NCBI GenBank assembly: GCA_041397525.1
Contig: JAWKWL010000006.1
Coordinates: 124,001 to 188,000 of the forward strand
Reading direction: 5' to 3'
Source of the DNA: BOKV01 sp041397525
GTDB lineage: Bacteria > Pseudomonadota > Alphaproteobacteria > Rhizobiales > Rhizobiaceae
DNA: 64,000 nucleotides
Under the pieces are notes generated by a model that ran no database searches, was not told the DNA's origin, and saw only the letters and a list, made by a program, of their open reading frames with translations. Positions 37,275 to 46,676 of this stretch are shown here, one piece after another; the first letter of the stretch is position 1; each line of letters starts with the position of its first letter. Made by a program: the position numbers and the translations under genes.

Positions 37275-38765
37275 TCAGCGCCTTGTCAGCGTTCGCGAAA
37301 CCGCATCAAGCCAACCGGCATAAAGTCGCTCACGCCTGTCGCCCTCCATTGCGGGTTCGAAGCGCCTTTCGAGTGCCCAGCCTTCGGCAAAGCCTTCCTC
37401 GTCCGGCCACACTCCAGCCCGCGAGCCGGCAAGCCATGCAGCGCCAAGCGCCGTTGTCTCCAGGATGGTCGGGCGGTCCACCGGCGCGTCAAGAATGTCG
37501 GCCAGGAATTGCAGCGTCCAGTCGCTGGCCACCATGCCGCCATCAACGCGCAACACAGTTTCACCCGAATTCTTCCAGTCGCCCTGCATCGCCTCCAGGA
37601 GATCGCGGGTCTGGTAGCAAACCGCCTCAAGCGCGGAGCGCGCGAATTCGGCCGGACCGGAATTGCGTGTCAGCCCGAAAATCGCTCCGCGCGCTTCTGC
37701 GTCCCAGTAAGGCGCTCCGAGGCCGGTAAAGGCGGGAACCAGATAAACTTGCTGGCCCGGGTCGGATTGCTCAGCAAGATCTCCGGTCTGTTTCGCTTCC
37801 GATATTATTTTCAACCCGTCGCGCAGCCATTGTACGGCAGCGCCAGCAATGAAGATCGAGCCTTCCAGTGCATAGGTGGTCCGGCCATTGAGCCGGTAGG
37901 CGATGGTTGTCAGCATCCGGTTTTTCGAACGCACGAGATCGTTGCCGGTATTCAGGATCGCGAAACAACCCGTTCCGTATGTGGACTTGAACATTCCTGG
38001 CTTGAAGCAGGCCTGTCCGATGGTAGCCGCCTGCTGGTCTCCGGCAATGCCCGATATCGCGATGGCACTGCCGAGCATTTGCGGACTGGTGGTGCCGAAG
38101 TCTGCTGCGCAGTCGAGCACTTCGGGCATCATCGCTGCCGGAATGCCCAGGGCGCCCATCAATTCGTCGTCCCAGCGGTTTTCACCAATATTGTAGCAAA
38201 GGGTGCGCGAAGCGTTGGTTGCGTCGGTAACGTGGCGCTCGCCACCGGTCAGATGCCAGACCAGGAACGAGTCAATCGTTCCGAATGCAAGCTTGCCGGC
38301 CTCCGCATTTGCACGGGCGCCGGGCACATTGTCGAGCAGCCAGCGGATTTTGGTGCCGGAGAAATACGGGTCCAACAGCAGACCCGTCCGCGCGGAAAAC
38401 TTTTCTTCAAGTCCGCGAGCCTTCAACTCCTCGCAAAACCGGGCTGTGCGCCGGTCCTGCCAGACAATCGCCTTGTGGATCGGCTGGCCGGTCGAACGGT
38501 CCCACACAACAGTGGTCTCACGCTGGTTGGTGATGCCAATGGCAGCAATGTCACCGGGAGCGATGCCAGAATTGGCGATGGCATCGCGACAGGTGGCAAT
38601 CACGCTTTCGAGGATTTCCATGGCGTCATGTTCGACCCAGCCCGATTGCGGGAAATGCTGGGTGAATTCACGCTGCGAAACCGATACTATCTTGCGTGCA
38701 CCATCAAACAGAATGGCCCGCGACGAAGTGGTTCCCTGGTCGATTGCCAGTACATGCCCGCTCAT
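37275..38765 (-). CDS. glpK: Glycerol kinase
   Basis: 496 residues, standard length. It phosphorylates glycerol to glycerol-3-phosphate with ATP. FGGY-family features: N-terminal LAIDQGTTSSRAILFD phosphate loop, GWVEHDAMEI, AIVWQDRRTARFCEEL (catalytic-base region), TYGTGCFAILNTG, and LRVDGGMVASDWTLQFLADILDAPVDRP. It is the last gene of a same-strand series, 30 bp after the acuI-like gene. No glycerol uptake or glpD gene is in the window, so its placement with lspA and RNA methylases is unusual for glpK. Confidence 0.95.
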   Translation of the reverse strand: MSGHVLAIDQGTTSSRAILFDGARKIVSVSQREFTQHFPQSGWVEHDAMEILESVIATCRDAIANSGIAPGDIAAIGITNQRETTVVWDRSTGQPIHKAIVWQDRRTARFCEELKARGLEEKFSARTGLLLDPYFSGTKIRWLLDNVPGARANAEAGKLAFGTIDSFLVWHLTGGERHVTDATNASRTLCYNIGENRWDDELMGALGIPAAMMPEVLDCAADFGTTSPQMLGSAIAISGIAGDQQAATIGQACFKPGMFKSTYGTGCFAILNTGNDLVRSKNRMLTTIAYRLNGRTTYALEGSIFIAGAAVQWLRDGLKIISEAKQTGDLAEQSDPGQQVYLVPAFTGLGAPYWDAEARGAIFGLTRNSGPAEFARSALEAVCYQTRDLLEAMQGDWKNSGETVLRVDGGMVASDWTLQFLADILDAPVDRPTILETTALGAAWLAGSRAGVWPDEEGFAEGWALERRFEPAMEGDRRERLYAGWLDAVSRTLTRR

Positions 38766-38795
38766 ATGCTCCTCCCGTTGCAGCCGCCATGCGGA

Positions 38796-39800
38796 TCAAT
38801 CTCGTGTCATGTCAATGACGACGCGGCCACGAACCTTGCCTTCGACAATGGCTTCGGCGGTTTTGACGATGTCATTAAAACCGGCTTCGGTTGTCAGCGA
38901 CGCAAGTTTGTCGCGGTCAAGGTCGGATGCGATCCGTTTCCAGGCTTCGAGGCGTAGTGACCGTGGTGCCATGACCGAGTCAATGCCGAGCAGTGCAACA
39001 CCGCGCAGGATGAACGGCATGACGGTTGTTGGCAGGTCGAAGCCCTGTGCCAGTCCGCAGGCAGCGACCGCGCCGCCATACCGGGTCTGTGCAAGCACAT
39101 TGGCGAGCGTATGGCTGCCAACCGCGTCAATGCCCGCTGCCCAGCGCTCCTTGCCGAGCGGCTTGCCGGGCGCGGACAATTCGTTGCGGTCGATAATTTC
39201 AGATGCACCCAACCCTTTGAGGAAAGCTTCTTCGGACGCCCTGCCGGTGGAAGCGATGACATGATAGCCAAGCTTCGACAATACAGCGATGGCGACCGTG
39301 CCGACACCACCATTGGCACCGGTGACAATTACCGGGCCGCTGGCCGGTGTGACCCCGTGCCGTTCCAGCGCCATGACACACAACATCGCGGTATAGCCTG
39401 CCGTGCCCACCGCCATGGCCTGTTTGGCTGTGACGCCGTCCGGCAACGGGATCAGCCAGTCGGATGACAACCTGGCCACGCCTGCATAAGCGCCCCAATG
39501 TACCTCACCAACGCCGAAGCCATTGAGCAGAACCTTGTCGCCAGGCTTGAACGCGCCGCTGTCGCAACTGGTCACGGTTCCCGCCAGATCGATGCCTGGA
39601 ACCATCGGCCAATGACGAATGACCGGGCTCTTGCCTGTGATCGCCAGTCCGTCCTTGTAGTTGACGGTGGTTGCTTCAACCGCAACCGTGACGTCGCCGG
39701 GCATCAGGTCGGATTCAGTCAAACTCGTGACATTGACTGATTGCTTCCTGTTTTCATCACGGGAAACGAGAATCGCCCTGAAGGCGTTATTGGCGCTCAT
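38796..39800 (-). CDS. acuI: Acrylyl-CoA reductase-like quinone oxidoreductase (AcuI/YhdH family)
   Basis: An MDR-superfamily NADPH-dependent oxidoreductase of 334 residues. GroES-like N-terminal half (DVTVAVEATTVNYKDGLAITGKSP, MVPGIDLAGTVTSCDS); nucleotide-binding half with VIVTGANGGVGTVAIAVLSKLGYHV. It lacks the zinc ligands, as in the YhdH/AcuI subgroup. AcuI reduces acryloyl-CoA to propionyl-CoA and protects against acrylate, including during dimethylsulfoniopropionate breakdown in marine alphaproteobacteria. No DMSP lyase or demethylase is in the window, so the symbol reflects family rather than proven pathway. It lies 26 bp after lspA. Confidence 0.85.
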   Translation of the reverse strand: MSANNAFRAILVSRDENRKQSVNVTSLTESDLMPGDVTVAVEATTVNYKDGLAITGKSPVIRHWPMVPGIDLAGTVTSCDSGAFKPGDKVLLNGFGVGEVHWGAYAGVARLSSDWLIPLPDGVTAKQAMAVGTAGYTAMLCVMALERHGVTPASGPVIVTGANGGVGTVAIAVLSKLGYHVIASTGRASEEAFLKGLGASEIIDRNELSAPGKPLGKERWAAGIDAVGSHTLANVLAQTRYGGAVAACGLAQGFDLPTTVMPFILRGVALLGIDSVMAPRSLRLEAWKRIASDLDRDKLASLTTEAGFNDIVKTAEAIVEGKVRGRVVIDMTRD

Positions 39801-39826
39801 GATGTTTTCCTCAAGTCTGGAAGCGT

Positions 39827-40336
39827 TCAGGTTTCATGCCCTGGGCTTTGGTTGTCTTTTTCAAGTTTGTTGCGGCTCTGCCGCCATTGCAGCACTTCAT
39901 CAAGAATGATCAGGCCGGCGCCGACTGTAATGAAGGAATCGGCAAGATTGAAGACCGCGAATGACCAACTGCCCGCATGCAGCAGGACGAAGTCAACAAC
40001 ATGCCCGTACCAGACGCGGTCGATCAGGTTGCCGATGGCACCACCCAGAACCAGCGCGTAACCGGCATGGGCGACCAGGCGCTCGCGACCGGCATTGATC
40101 CAGAGCCAAAGTATGAAGCCGCTGATCGCAACGGTCAGGACCGAGAGCAACTGGTCGTCGAGAAAGGCAAGCAGGGAAAAGGCGATCCCCTCGTTCCAGG
40201 TCCGGAACCAGGACAGGAATGGCAATACCGGCATGGGCTGCTGAAACGGCAGCTGCGTCTCGACCCAGTATTTGACGATCTGGTCCAGCCCGGTGAGTGC
40301 CGCCACCGCCAGAAAACCCTTCAAGCGGTAGTTCAT
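39827..40336 (-). CDS. lspA: Lipoprotein signal peptidase II
   Basis: An inner-membrane aspartyl protease of 169 residues that removes lipoprotein signal peptides. Four helices are visible. The two catalytic Asp lie in GGAIGNLIDRVWYGHVVDF and FNLADSFITVGAGLI. Substrate-side WNEGIAFSLL matches the family N-x-G-x-A-F motif. Its ATG overlaps the stop of the upstream TrmH-type gene by four bases, so the two are translationally coupled. Confidence 0.95.
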   Translation of the reverse strand: MNYRLKGFLAVAALTGLDQIVKYWVETQLPFQQPMPVLPFLSWFRTWNEGIAFSLLAFLDDQLLSVLTVAISGFILWLWINAGRERLVAHAGYALVLGGAIGNLIDRVWYGHVVDFVLLHAGSWSFAVFNLADSFITVGAGLIILDEVLQWRQSRNKLEKDNQSPGHET

Positions 40337-41178
40337 CCCGCAGCATCCTTCATTTGAAGGGCATGGCGTTTTATCTCGAACACCATCACACCTGTCGCCA
40401 CAGCCAGATTGAGCGAATCAGCCTGACCTGCCATCGGAATGAGACACAGCCTGTCACAGGTTTCAGCAAGTGCCGGCGGAAGGCCCTGCTGCTCATTGCC
40501 CATCAACAGCAAGACGGGCTTGCCGGAATAGTCGATGCTGCGATAGTCGACAGCGCCTTCGAGATGGGTGCCCGCGACAAGGCCCGGCCATGACTTGCGC
40601 CATTGCAGGAAAGAGTCGGTGCTCATTCTGGCGACAGGAACATGGAACAGTGATCCCATGGTGGCGCGCACTGCCTCTATCGAATAGGGATCGGTAGTCT
40701 CGCCGACAAGGATGATGCCTTTTGCGCCGGCGCAATCAGCGGTGCGGATGATGGTGCCGAGATTTCCAGGGTCACGCACCCTGTCGAGCGCAATCCACAA
40801 GTCCTCGCCCCTTGGACTGATTGCTTCGGGCCTTGTCCAGCGCTGGCCGAAAACACCGATCACCATTTGCGGGTTGTCGCGGCGCGAAATGACCGAAAGC
40901 ACCTTTTCGCTCGCCTCCAGTATGAGCGCGCCATGCGCTCGCGCGCGGGCGGCTGCGGCCTGGACTGCCGGATTGGACGACATCTTCTTGGCAAATACCA
41001 CGATATGCACGGGCCAGCCGCCGTCGAGGGCGTCCGTTACCAGTTTCAGACCTTCCGCGATGAAGCGCCCGCTTTCGTCGCGGTTCTTTTTCAGTGCGAG
41101 CGCCTTGATCTCCTTGATCACGGGATTGGAGACGGCAGTTACCTCGCGAACCTGGCCCGGCCTGAATTCATCACTCAT
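40333..41178 (-). CDS. TrmH/SpoU-family RNA 2'-O-methyltransferase
   Basis: 281 residues. A substrate-binding N-terminal domain (ITAVSNPVIKEIKALALKKNRDESGRFIAEGLKLVTDAL) is followed by the SPOUT knot: motif 1 LDRVRDPGNLGTIIRTADCAG, motif 2 LLLMGNEQQGLPPAL, motif 3 LCLIPMAGQADSLNLAVATGVMVFEI. It methylates a ribose in rRNA or tRNA using S-adenosylmethionine; the exact nucleotide is unknown. It overlaps the start of lspA by four bases and the end of the upstream methyltransferase gene by eight. Confidence 0.93.
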   Translation of the reverse strand: MSDEFRPGQVREVTAVSNPVIKEIKALALKKNRDESGRFIAEGLKLVTDALDGGWPVHIVVFAKKMSSNPAVQAAAARARAHGALILEASEKVLSVISRRDNPQMVIGVFGQRWTRPEAISPRGEDLWIALDRVRDPGNLGTIIRTADCAGAKGIILVGETTDPYSIEAVRATMGSLFHVPVARMSTDSFLQWRKSWPGLVAGTHLEGAVDYRSIDYSGKPVLLLMGNEQQGLPPALAETCDRLCLIPMAGQADSLNLAVATGVMVFEIKRHALQMKDAAG

Positions 41179-42229
41179 TTGCGGCCACCCAGCGACTGAA
41201 AAGCGAGGTTGAGAGCAGACGCCCGCCAGTTTCGGTACTGATCACCAGTTCGCCGGATTCAATGCGGCCACCCGCATCGCCGAAACATTCCTGCATCAAC
41301 TCATGCATGGCCAGAAACGATGCACGGATTGAATAAGCGGTCAGGTTGACGAACAGGGCCTCGTCCGAAACCAGTTCACGCACCAGGTCGAGCATGTGCG
41401 GCAGGCTCTCGAACAATTGCCAGACTTCACCCTTGGGGCCACGGCCAAATTGCGGCGGGTCGAGAATGATGGCATCGTACTTGTTGCCGCGACGGACCTC
41501 ACGCTCGCAGAATTTTACCGCATCCTCACAAATCCAGCGAACCGGCCTGTCGGCGAGGCCTGACATTTCCTGGTTCTCGCGAGCCCAGCCAATGGCCTTC
41601 CTGGAGGCATCTACATGGGTGACATGGGCACCTGCGCGCGCTGCAACGAGCGAGGCAATTCCGGTATAGCCAAACAGGTTCAGCAGGCGCACGGGGCGAC
41701 GATGGGCGCTCAGAGCGGCGCGGATCTGTTCTTCGGCAAAACGCCAATGTGCGGCCTGCTCGGGAAAAACGCCAACATGGCGGAAAGAGGTAAAACGCCC
41801 CAGAAAGGAAAGTCCCTCCCATTCCAGTGGCCAGGTCTCGCCAAGCGGGGTCTTGGGGAAGCGCCAGCGACCCATGCCCTCCTCGTCGGTGTCGCCGGTA
41901 AAAACGGCATCTGCCTGCCGCCATGCCTTTTCCGGCAACTGGCGTTGCCAGATCGCCTGTCCTTCCGGACGGATGATGACATATGGGCCATAGCGCTCAA
42001 GCTTTTCGCCGCCACCCGAATCAAGCAGGGCATAGAATCGAGCGGCATGGGTCTCCAGCACGACAGGCAGGCTCTGCGGCAGACGGGTGGTGGCAGCGGG
42101 ACGGCGTTCCACAGGCTGCTGGACCCGACTGTCAGCCCTTTGGTCGCCCCTTTGATCTCCCCTGCCTGTGTCGCGCTGTGATTTGGCCATGTCTGGGTTG
42201 TCCGGGTTTTCGGCGATGATTCCGGTCAT
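41171..42229 (-). CDS. Class I SAM-dependent rRNA methyltransferase (RlmI/RlmK-like)
   Basis: 352 residues. The first 45 or so are polar, rich in Arg/Gln/Asp (KSQRDTGRGDQRGDQRADSR) and probably disordered; the true start could be internal. The catalytic domain shows motif I VRLLNLFGYTGIASLVAARAG, the acidic loop THVDASRKAIGWARENQ, and motif IV DAIILDPPQFGRGPKGEVW. These match large-subunit rRNA cytosine/guanine methylases of the RlmI type. It is the first gene of the run methylase-trmH-lspA-acuI-glpK. It is divergent from the CoxG-like gene across about 155 bp. Confidence 0.85.
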   Translation of the reverse strand: MTGIIAENPDNPDMAKSQRDTGRGDQRGDQRADSRVQQPVERRPAATTRLPQSLPVVLETHAARFYALLDSGGGEKLERYGPYVIIRPEGQAIWQRQLPEKAWRQADAVFTGDTDEEGMGRWRFPKTPLGETWPLEWEGLSFLGRFTSFRHVGVFPEQAAHWRFAEEQIRAALSAHRRPVRLLNLFGYTGIASLVAARAGAHVTHVDASRKAIGWARENQEMSGLADRPVRWICEDAVKFCEREVRRGNKYDAIILDPPQFGRGPKGEVWQLFESLPHMLDLVRELVSDEALFVNLTAYSIRASFLAMHELMQECFGDAGGRIESGELVISTETGGRLLSTSLFSRWVAANE

Positions 42230-42383
42230 GCGTCAGGCATGCCGGATTTTACTGCGCCGAGACGTAAAGAAAAAACACGTCGCCCGCAAACCGGATTTTT
42301 GTCCAAAGTTGCCTTGTCACCCCTTGATGCTTGTGCAAACTGCTGTTCGAAAGCCCGCACGGGCAACGAGTTCTGGAGGAACC

Positions 42384-42824
42384 ATGGATCTCAGCGGCGA
42401 ATATGTCATCCCGGCTTCACGCGAAACCGTTTGGGAGGCACTCAACAATCCAGACATACTGCGTGAATGCATCCCCGGTTGTGAAATCCTGGAAATGAAG
42501 TCACCAACGGAAATGTCTGCGACGGTTGTCACCAAGATTGGCCCGGTAAAGGCGAAGTTCTCGGGCGAAGTGACGCTGGAAAACATCAATGCGCCGGCCG
42601 GTTACACCATCGCTGGCGAGGGCAAAGGCGGCATTGCAGGTTTTGCCAAGGGTGGCGCTGATGTGGCGCTGGAAGAGGTCGAAGGCGGTACGAAACTGAC
42701 TTATACCGCCAAGGCGCAGGTGGGAGGCAAGATCGCGCAGCTGGGTTCACGGCTGATCGATTCGACCGCCAAGAAGCTGGCGGATCAGTTCTTTTCGGCA
42801 TTTGCGGAAAAGCTCGGCGGCTAA
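42384..42824 (+). CDS. CoxG-like SRPBCC-domain protein
   Basis: 146 residues from ATG 42384, preceded by GGAGGA. It matches the CO-dehydrogenase subunit G family: MDLSGEYVIPASRETVWEALNNPDILRECIPGCEIL, then ATVVTKIGPVKAKFSGEV and LTYTAKAQVGGKIAQLGSRLIDSTAKKLADQFF. The START-like fold binds hydrophobic ligands or membranes. In carboxydotrophs CoxG helps anchor CO dehydrogenase, but no cox structural genes are present here. Its role is therefore unassigned. Confidence 0.88.
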   Translation: MDLSGEYVIPASRETVWEALNNPDILRECIPGCEILEMKSPTEMSATVVTKIGPVKAKFSGEVTLENINAPAGYTIAGEGKGGIAGFAKGGADVALEEVEGGTKLTYTAKAQVGGKIAQLGSRLIDSTAKKLADQFFSAFAEKLGG

Positions 42825-42837
42825 GCCGGGAGGAAAA

Positions 42838-43224
42838 TCAGGCGGCCTTCACCGGAAACCTTGCCGGCAGATTGGCACCAGTCTGGGCCACCGACACATT
42901 CGCTGCTTCTGCTGCCAATGCATCAGCGCGCTTTTTCTGCGTTTCGGCTTCGCCCTGCCAGCGCCGGGCTTCCGTTTGCTGGCGTTTCAATGCACGGCGG
43001 TGGCGGCCCTGGCTGAACCAGACCGCGACTGCACCGACAATCATTCCCGTCAGGACCGCAAGGATCAGCATCACAAAGAGCGGCAATGTGACCGACACTG
43101 CAGGGTCCAGGTCATTGAACGGATCAAGCCGCAGCGTTGTCGGCTGACGGTTGGCAACGGACAAAACCACAAGCACAATCCCGAGCGGGATCAGTATCAG
43201 AACTGTCACGATTTTGCGGATCAT
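42838..43224 (-). CDS. LapA-domain (DUF1049) inner-membrane protein
   Basis: 128 residues from ATG 43224. Two membrane helices (VTVLILIPLGIVLVVLSVAN and LPLFVMLILAVLTGMIVGAVAVWF) are separated by a short periplasmic loop, followed by a charged coiled-coil tail (RHRRALKRQQTEARRWQGEAETQKKRADALA). This is the layout of LapA/YciS, which in E. coli helps regulate lipopolysaccharide assembly. It follows ihfB by 35 bp on the same strand, a pairing common in proteobacteria. Confidence 0.88.
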   Translation of the reverse strand: MIRKIVTVLILIPLGIVLVVLSVANRQPTTLRLDPFNDLDPAVSVTLPLFVMLILAVLTGMIVGAVAVWFSQGRHRRALKRQQTEARRWQGEAETQKKRADALAAEAANVSVAQTGANLPARFPVKAA

Positions 43225-43258
43225 CGGAAGGGTCCTGTAGTTGCCTCGAAGACGGGTT

Positions 43259-43540
43259 TCAGTTGCCGTTGAGCCGTTCGCGCAATTCCTTGCCGGTCTT
43301 GAAGAATGGCACCCATTTTTCCTCGACCTCGACCTTGTCGCCGGTGCGCGGATTGCGGCCAAGCCGGGCCGGGCGGTTCTTGACCGAAAAGGCGCCGAAG
43401 CCGCGAAGTTCCACCCGGTCACCATTGGCAAGTGCGCCTGTGATCTCGTCCAGGATGGCGTTGACGATGTTCTCTACATCGCGCTGGTATAGATGCGGAT
43501 TTCGGTCTGCGATGGCCTGCACAAGCTCTGATTTGATCAT
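43259..43540 (-). CDS. ihfB: Integration host factor, beta subunit
   Basis: A 93-residue HU/IHF-type DNA-bending protein that works as a heterodimer with IhfA. It reads MIKSELVQAIADRNPHLYQRDVENIVNAILDEI. The family core is GDRVELRGFGAFSVKNRPARLGRNPRTGDKV, whose RPARxGRNPRTG arm intercalates with its Pro. The start overlaps the sppA stop by four bases (ATGA). It lies in the conserved block aroA-cmk-rpsA-sppA-ihfB. Confidence 0.96.
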   Translation of the reverse strand: MIKSELVQAIADRNPHLYQRDVENIVNAILDEITGALANGDRVELRGFGAFSVKNRPARLGRNPRTGDKVEVEEKWVPFFKTGKELRERLNGN

Positions 43541-44547
43541 TGGCTGGAATCCTCGTTCATCCTACCACCACCGGCAAGCATGTTAATTTGCAGCATTGAT
43601 ACCAAGCCGTCAAGAAACAGACGCCTGCCAACGGCTTTCTGAAGGCTCGCAGCCTGACCATTGTCCAAATGGATACCAAAAAGGCGGGCTATACCTGCCA
43701 GGGCGGCCGGATTGTCGAAATAGGCGCTGTCTGCAGCAGGCTTCCATTCGACGATTTTCAGCTTTTCCGGGATCGATTTCTGCGAAACCAGCCATTTGCG
43801 CGCGGTTTCCTCGTCACCAATCTCATCGATCAGTCCGTTGGAAAGGCCCTGACTCCCGGTGAAAACGCTGCCATCGGCAAGCGCACGCGCCTTGGTCATG
43901 TCAAAGCCGCGACGCTCGGCAACCAGGCCGACAAACCAGTCGAAAGTGTCGCCGACCACTTTTCCGATCATCGCCTTTGCCTCGTCACTGGCCGGATGGA
44001 AGGGTGAGGGTTCGGCTTTCAGCGGCGCAGACTTGATCGCATCGACCTTGACGCCAACCTTGTCAAGCAGGCCAGACACGTCACCATACTGGAACAACAC
44101 GCCGATGGAACCGACAATGGATGAGCGGCGCGCAACAATATGGTCCGATCCGCAGGCAATCATGTAGCCTGCCGACGCCGCCAGCGTGCCGACGGAGGTC
44201 ACGACCGGCTTCTTTTCGGCAAGCTTGCGCACTGCCTCATACATCGCCTCGCCGCCAACGGTCGAACCGCCCGGCGACGACATGTCGAGGATGACGGCCT
44301 TTACCTGCTGCTTCTTGCCAAGCTCCTCGAACAGGTCGAGCATCTTGCGATCATTGGTGATGACGCCCTCGATACTGACCCTGGCGATATGATCGGAGCC
44401 CTTCTTGCCAAAAAGCTCTCCAAGCCCGGAGGCAGCAAACAGGGAAATGGCCAGGGCGCCAAGCACCAGCAATGCGGCAATGCGCCAGAAAGTCAGTTTG
44501 CGCCGCATTCGGCGCCGGTCAATGATTTCATCTGCGGAAAAAGCCAT
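43537..44547 (-). CDS. sppA: Signal peptide peptidase SppA
   Basis: 336 residues from ATG 44547. An N-terminal membrane helix (FWRIAALLVLGALAISLFAASGL) tethers a ClpP-like serine protease domain. The Ser nucleophile lies in VTSVGTLAASAGYMIACG, and VGSIGVLFQYGDVSGLLDKVGVKVDAIKSAPLKAEPSPF contains the Lys general base. This is the short, bacterial SppA of the S49 family. It degrades released signal peptides in the membrane. Coupled to ihfB by a four-base overlap. Confidence 0.93.
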   Translation of the reverse strand: MAFSADEIIDRRRMRRKLTFWRIAALLVLGALAISLFAASGLGELFGKKGSDHIARVSIEGVITNDRKMLDLFEELGKKQQVKAVILDMSSPGGSTVGGEAMYEAVRKLAEKKPVVTSVGTLAASAGYMIACGSDHIVARRSSIVGSIGVLFQYGDVSGLLDKVGVKVDAIKSAPLKAEPSPFHPASDEAKAMIGKVVGDTFDWFVGLVAERRGFDMTKARALADGSVFTGSQGLSNGLIDEIGDEETARKWLVSQKSIPEKLKIVEWKPAADSAYFDNPAALAGIARLFGIHLDNGQAASLQKAVGRRLFLDGLVSMLQINMLAGGGRMNEDSSQ

Positions 44548-44670
44548 GATCCGGTTCCTCGTCAAATTGCTGATTGCTGCAGGGCAACCGACCCGACGGG
44601 CAGTCTGCCAGCCCCGACCCAAAAGACATGGTGAATGCGGTATCAGGAAGGCGGTGCGCGGGCAATTGAA

Positions 44671-44700
44671 AAGGCCCGCGCAGTCTCCCGCGCGGGCCTT
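44671..44700 (-). terminator. Rho-independent terminator of rpsA
   Basis: An 11-bp GC-rich perfect stem (aaggcccgcgc/gcgcgggcctt) with an 8-base loop, about 25 bp beyond the rpsA stop. On the minus strand it ends in TTTT. It separates rpsA from the sppA-ihfB-lapA genes. Confidence 0.85.
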
Positions 44701-44724
44701 GTTTCATTGTGCCGAAGACAGGCT

Positions 44725-46426
44725 TCAGTCTTCCTTGCGGTTCTTCAGGGCAGCGCCCAGGATGTCGCCCAGCGATGCGCCGGAATCGGTGGAACCGTAT
44801 TGCGCGACGGCTTCCTTTTCCTCGGCGATTTCCAGCGCCTTGATGGAAACACCAACCTTGCGGCTCTTCGTGTCGAACTGGGTGATACGGGCATCAACCT
44901 TCTGTCCGACCGAGAAACGCTCCGGCTTCTGTTCGTCACGGTCACGCGACAGGTCGGAGCGCTTGATGAAGGCGGTCAGTTCGCTGTCTGCAAGGCGGAC
45001 TTCGAGACCATTGTCCTTCACTTCGAGCACTTCGCAGGTCACAACCGAACCCTTGCGCATGGAACCCGAATCAGCGGCGGCTGCGATCGGATCGCCACCA
45101 AGCTGCTTGATGCCGAGCGAAATGCGCTCCTTCTCGACGTCAACATCAAGAACGACGGCCTTGACCATGTCGCCCTTGTTGTAGTCTTCGATGGCTTCTT
45201 CACCCGGACGGTTCCAGTCGAGATCCGACAGGTGAACCATGCCGTCGACATCGCCGTCGAGGCCGATGAACAGGCCGAATTCGGTCTTGTTCTTGACTTC
45301 GCCCTCAACCTGGGTGCCGGCCGGATGGCTGGCAGCGAAGCTGTTCCACGGATTGTCGAGCGTCTGCTTGAGGCCAAGCGAGATGCGGCGCTTCGACGGA
45401 TCCACTTCGAGAACGGCAACGTCCACTTCCTGGCTCGTCGAGACGATCTTGCCTGGATGGATGTTCTTCTTGGTCCACGACATTTCGGAAACGTGGATGA
45501 GGCCTTCGATGCCTGGCTCGATTTCAACAAACGCACCGTAGTCGGTGATGTTGGTGACGCGACCGGTGATCTTGGCGCCAACCGGATATTTCGCTTCGAT
45601 CGAGATCCCACGGATCGCTTTCGAGCTGCTTCATACCAAGCGAGATGCGGTGGGTTTCCTGGTTGACGCGAATGATCTGGACCTTGACGGTCTGGCCAAT
45701 CGACAGGATTTCCGAAGGATGGTTGACGCGACGCCATGCCATGTCGGTGACATGGAGCAGGCCGTCAATGCCGCCAAGATCAACGAATGCACCATAATCG
45801 GTTACATTCTTGACCACGCCCTCGACGACCTGACCCTCTTCGAGGTTCTGGACGATTTCGGAACGCTGCTCGGCGCGGCTTTCCTCGAGGATGGTGCGGC
45901 GCGAAACCACGATATTGCCGCGGCGGCGGTCCATCTTGAGAATCTGGAACGGCTGCGGATTGTTCATCAGCGGGGTGACGTCGCGGATCGGGCGAATATC
46001 CACCTGCGAACGCGGCAGGAAGGCTACAGCGCCGTCGAGATCGACGGTAAAGCCACCCTTGACCACGTTGAAGATGACGCCTTCGACCTTTTCGCCGGCC
46101 TCGAACTGCTTTTCGAGACGGATCCAGCTTTCCTCGCGGCGTGCCTTCTCGCGCGACAGGACTGCTTCGCCCATGGCATTTTCGACGCGGTCAACATAGA
46201 CCTCGACTTCATCGCCGACCTTCAGCGTGCCATCTTTTGCCTTGGCGCCGAATTCCTTCAGCGATACGCGGCCTTCAACCTTCAGGCCGACGTCGATGAC
46301 GGCGAGGTCCTTTTCAATGGCCGTGACGATGCCCTTGACGACCGCGCCTTCGACGACGTCATGGGTGATATAGGATTCTTCGAGAAGCGCTGCGAAGTCT
46401 TCCCGGCTTGGATTCATCGATGTCAT
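44725..46426 (-). CDS. rpsA: 30S ribosomal protein S1, one frameshift in the middle
   Basis: S1 binds mRNA on the small subunit and is normally essential. ATG 46426 follows AGGAGTATCC. Six S1 repeats are visible, for example GAVVKGIVTAIEKDLAVIDVGLKVEGRV, GFTVDLDGAVAFLPRSQVD, and NGLEVRLADSELTAFIKRSDLS near the end. The frame breaks at about 45598-45608. After MKQLESDPWD the sequence should read GIEAKYPVGAKITG, but one extra base shifts it. The second part (up to WTKKNIHPGKIVSTSQEVDVAVLEVD and beyond) continues perfectly to the stop at 44725. An inactivated S1 is very unlikely, so I take this as a sequence error. Confidence 0.93.
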
Positions 46427-46676
46427 GGATACTCCTGGCAGGAACGGCAATCCTTGCTCATTCCCGGTGCGCCGCGGCCGCATGGCCCTGGTTCGTGTTT
46501 CAATTGACCTGAACCCCGCTTCGCCGTTTCCGGCGTCCCGGTCAAGCCGGGTGGCGCAGAGGCAAGGAATCAGGCCTGCCTTTCAAGAGGTCACCCGAAA
46601 TTGCCGGATTTCCCAAAAGCAAAACGCCACCGCTGCAGGTGTTTCCTGCAAGGCAGCCAATGCTTTCATGCTTGGT

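Noticed and set aside
37248..38957. A 569-codon open frame antisense to glpK
   Set aside because: It lies entirely opposite a textbook glycerol kinase, its product resembles no family, and it is explained by GC-rich codon bias.
42384..42824. Carbon monoxide oxidation locus
   Set aside because: Only a CoxG-like protein is present; no coxMSL genes occur nearby.
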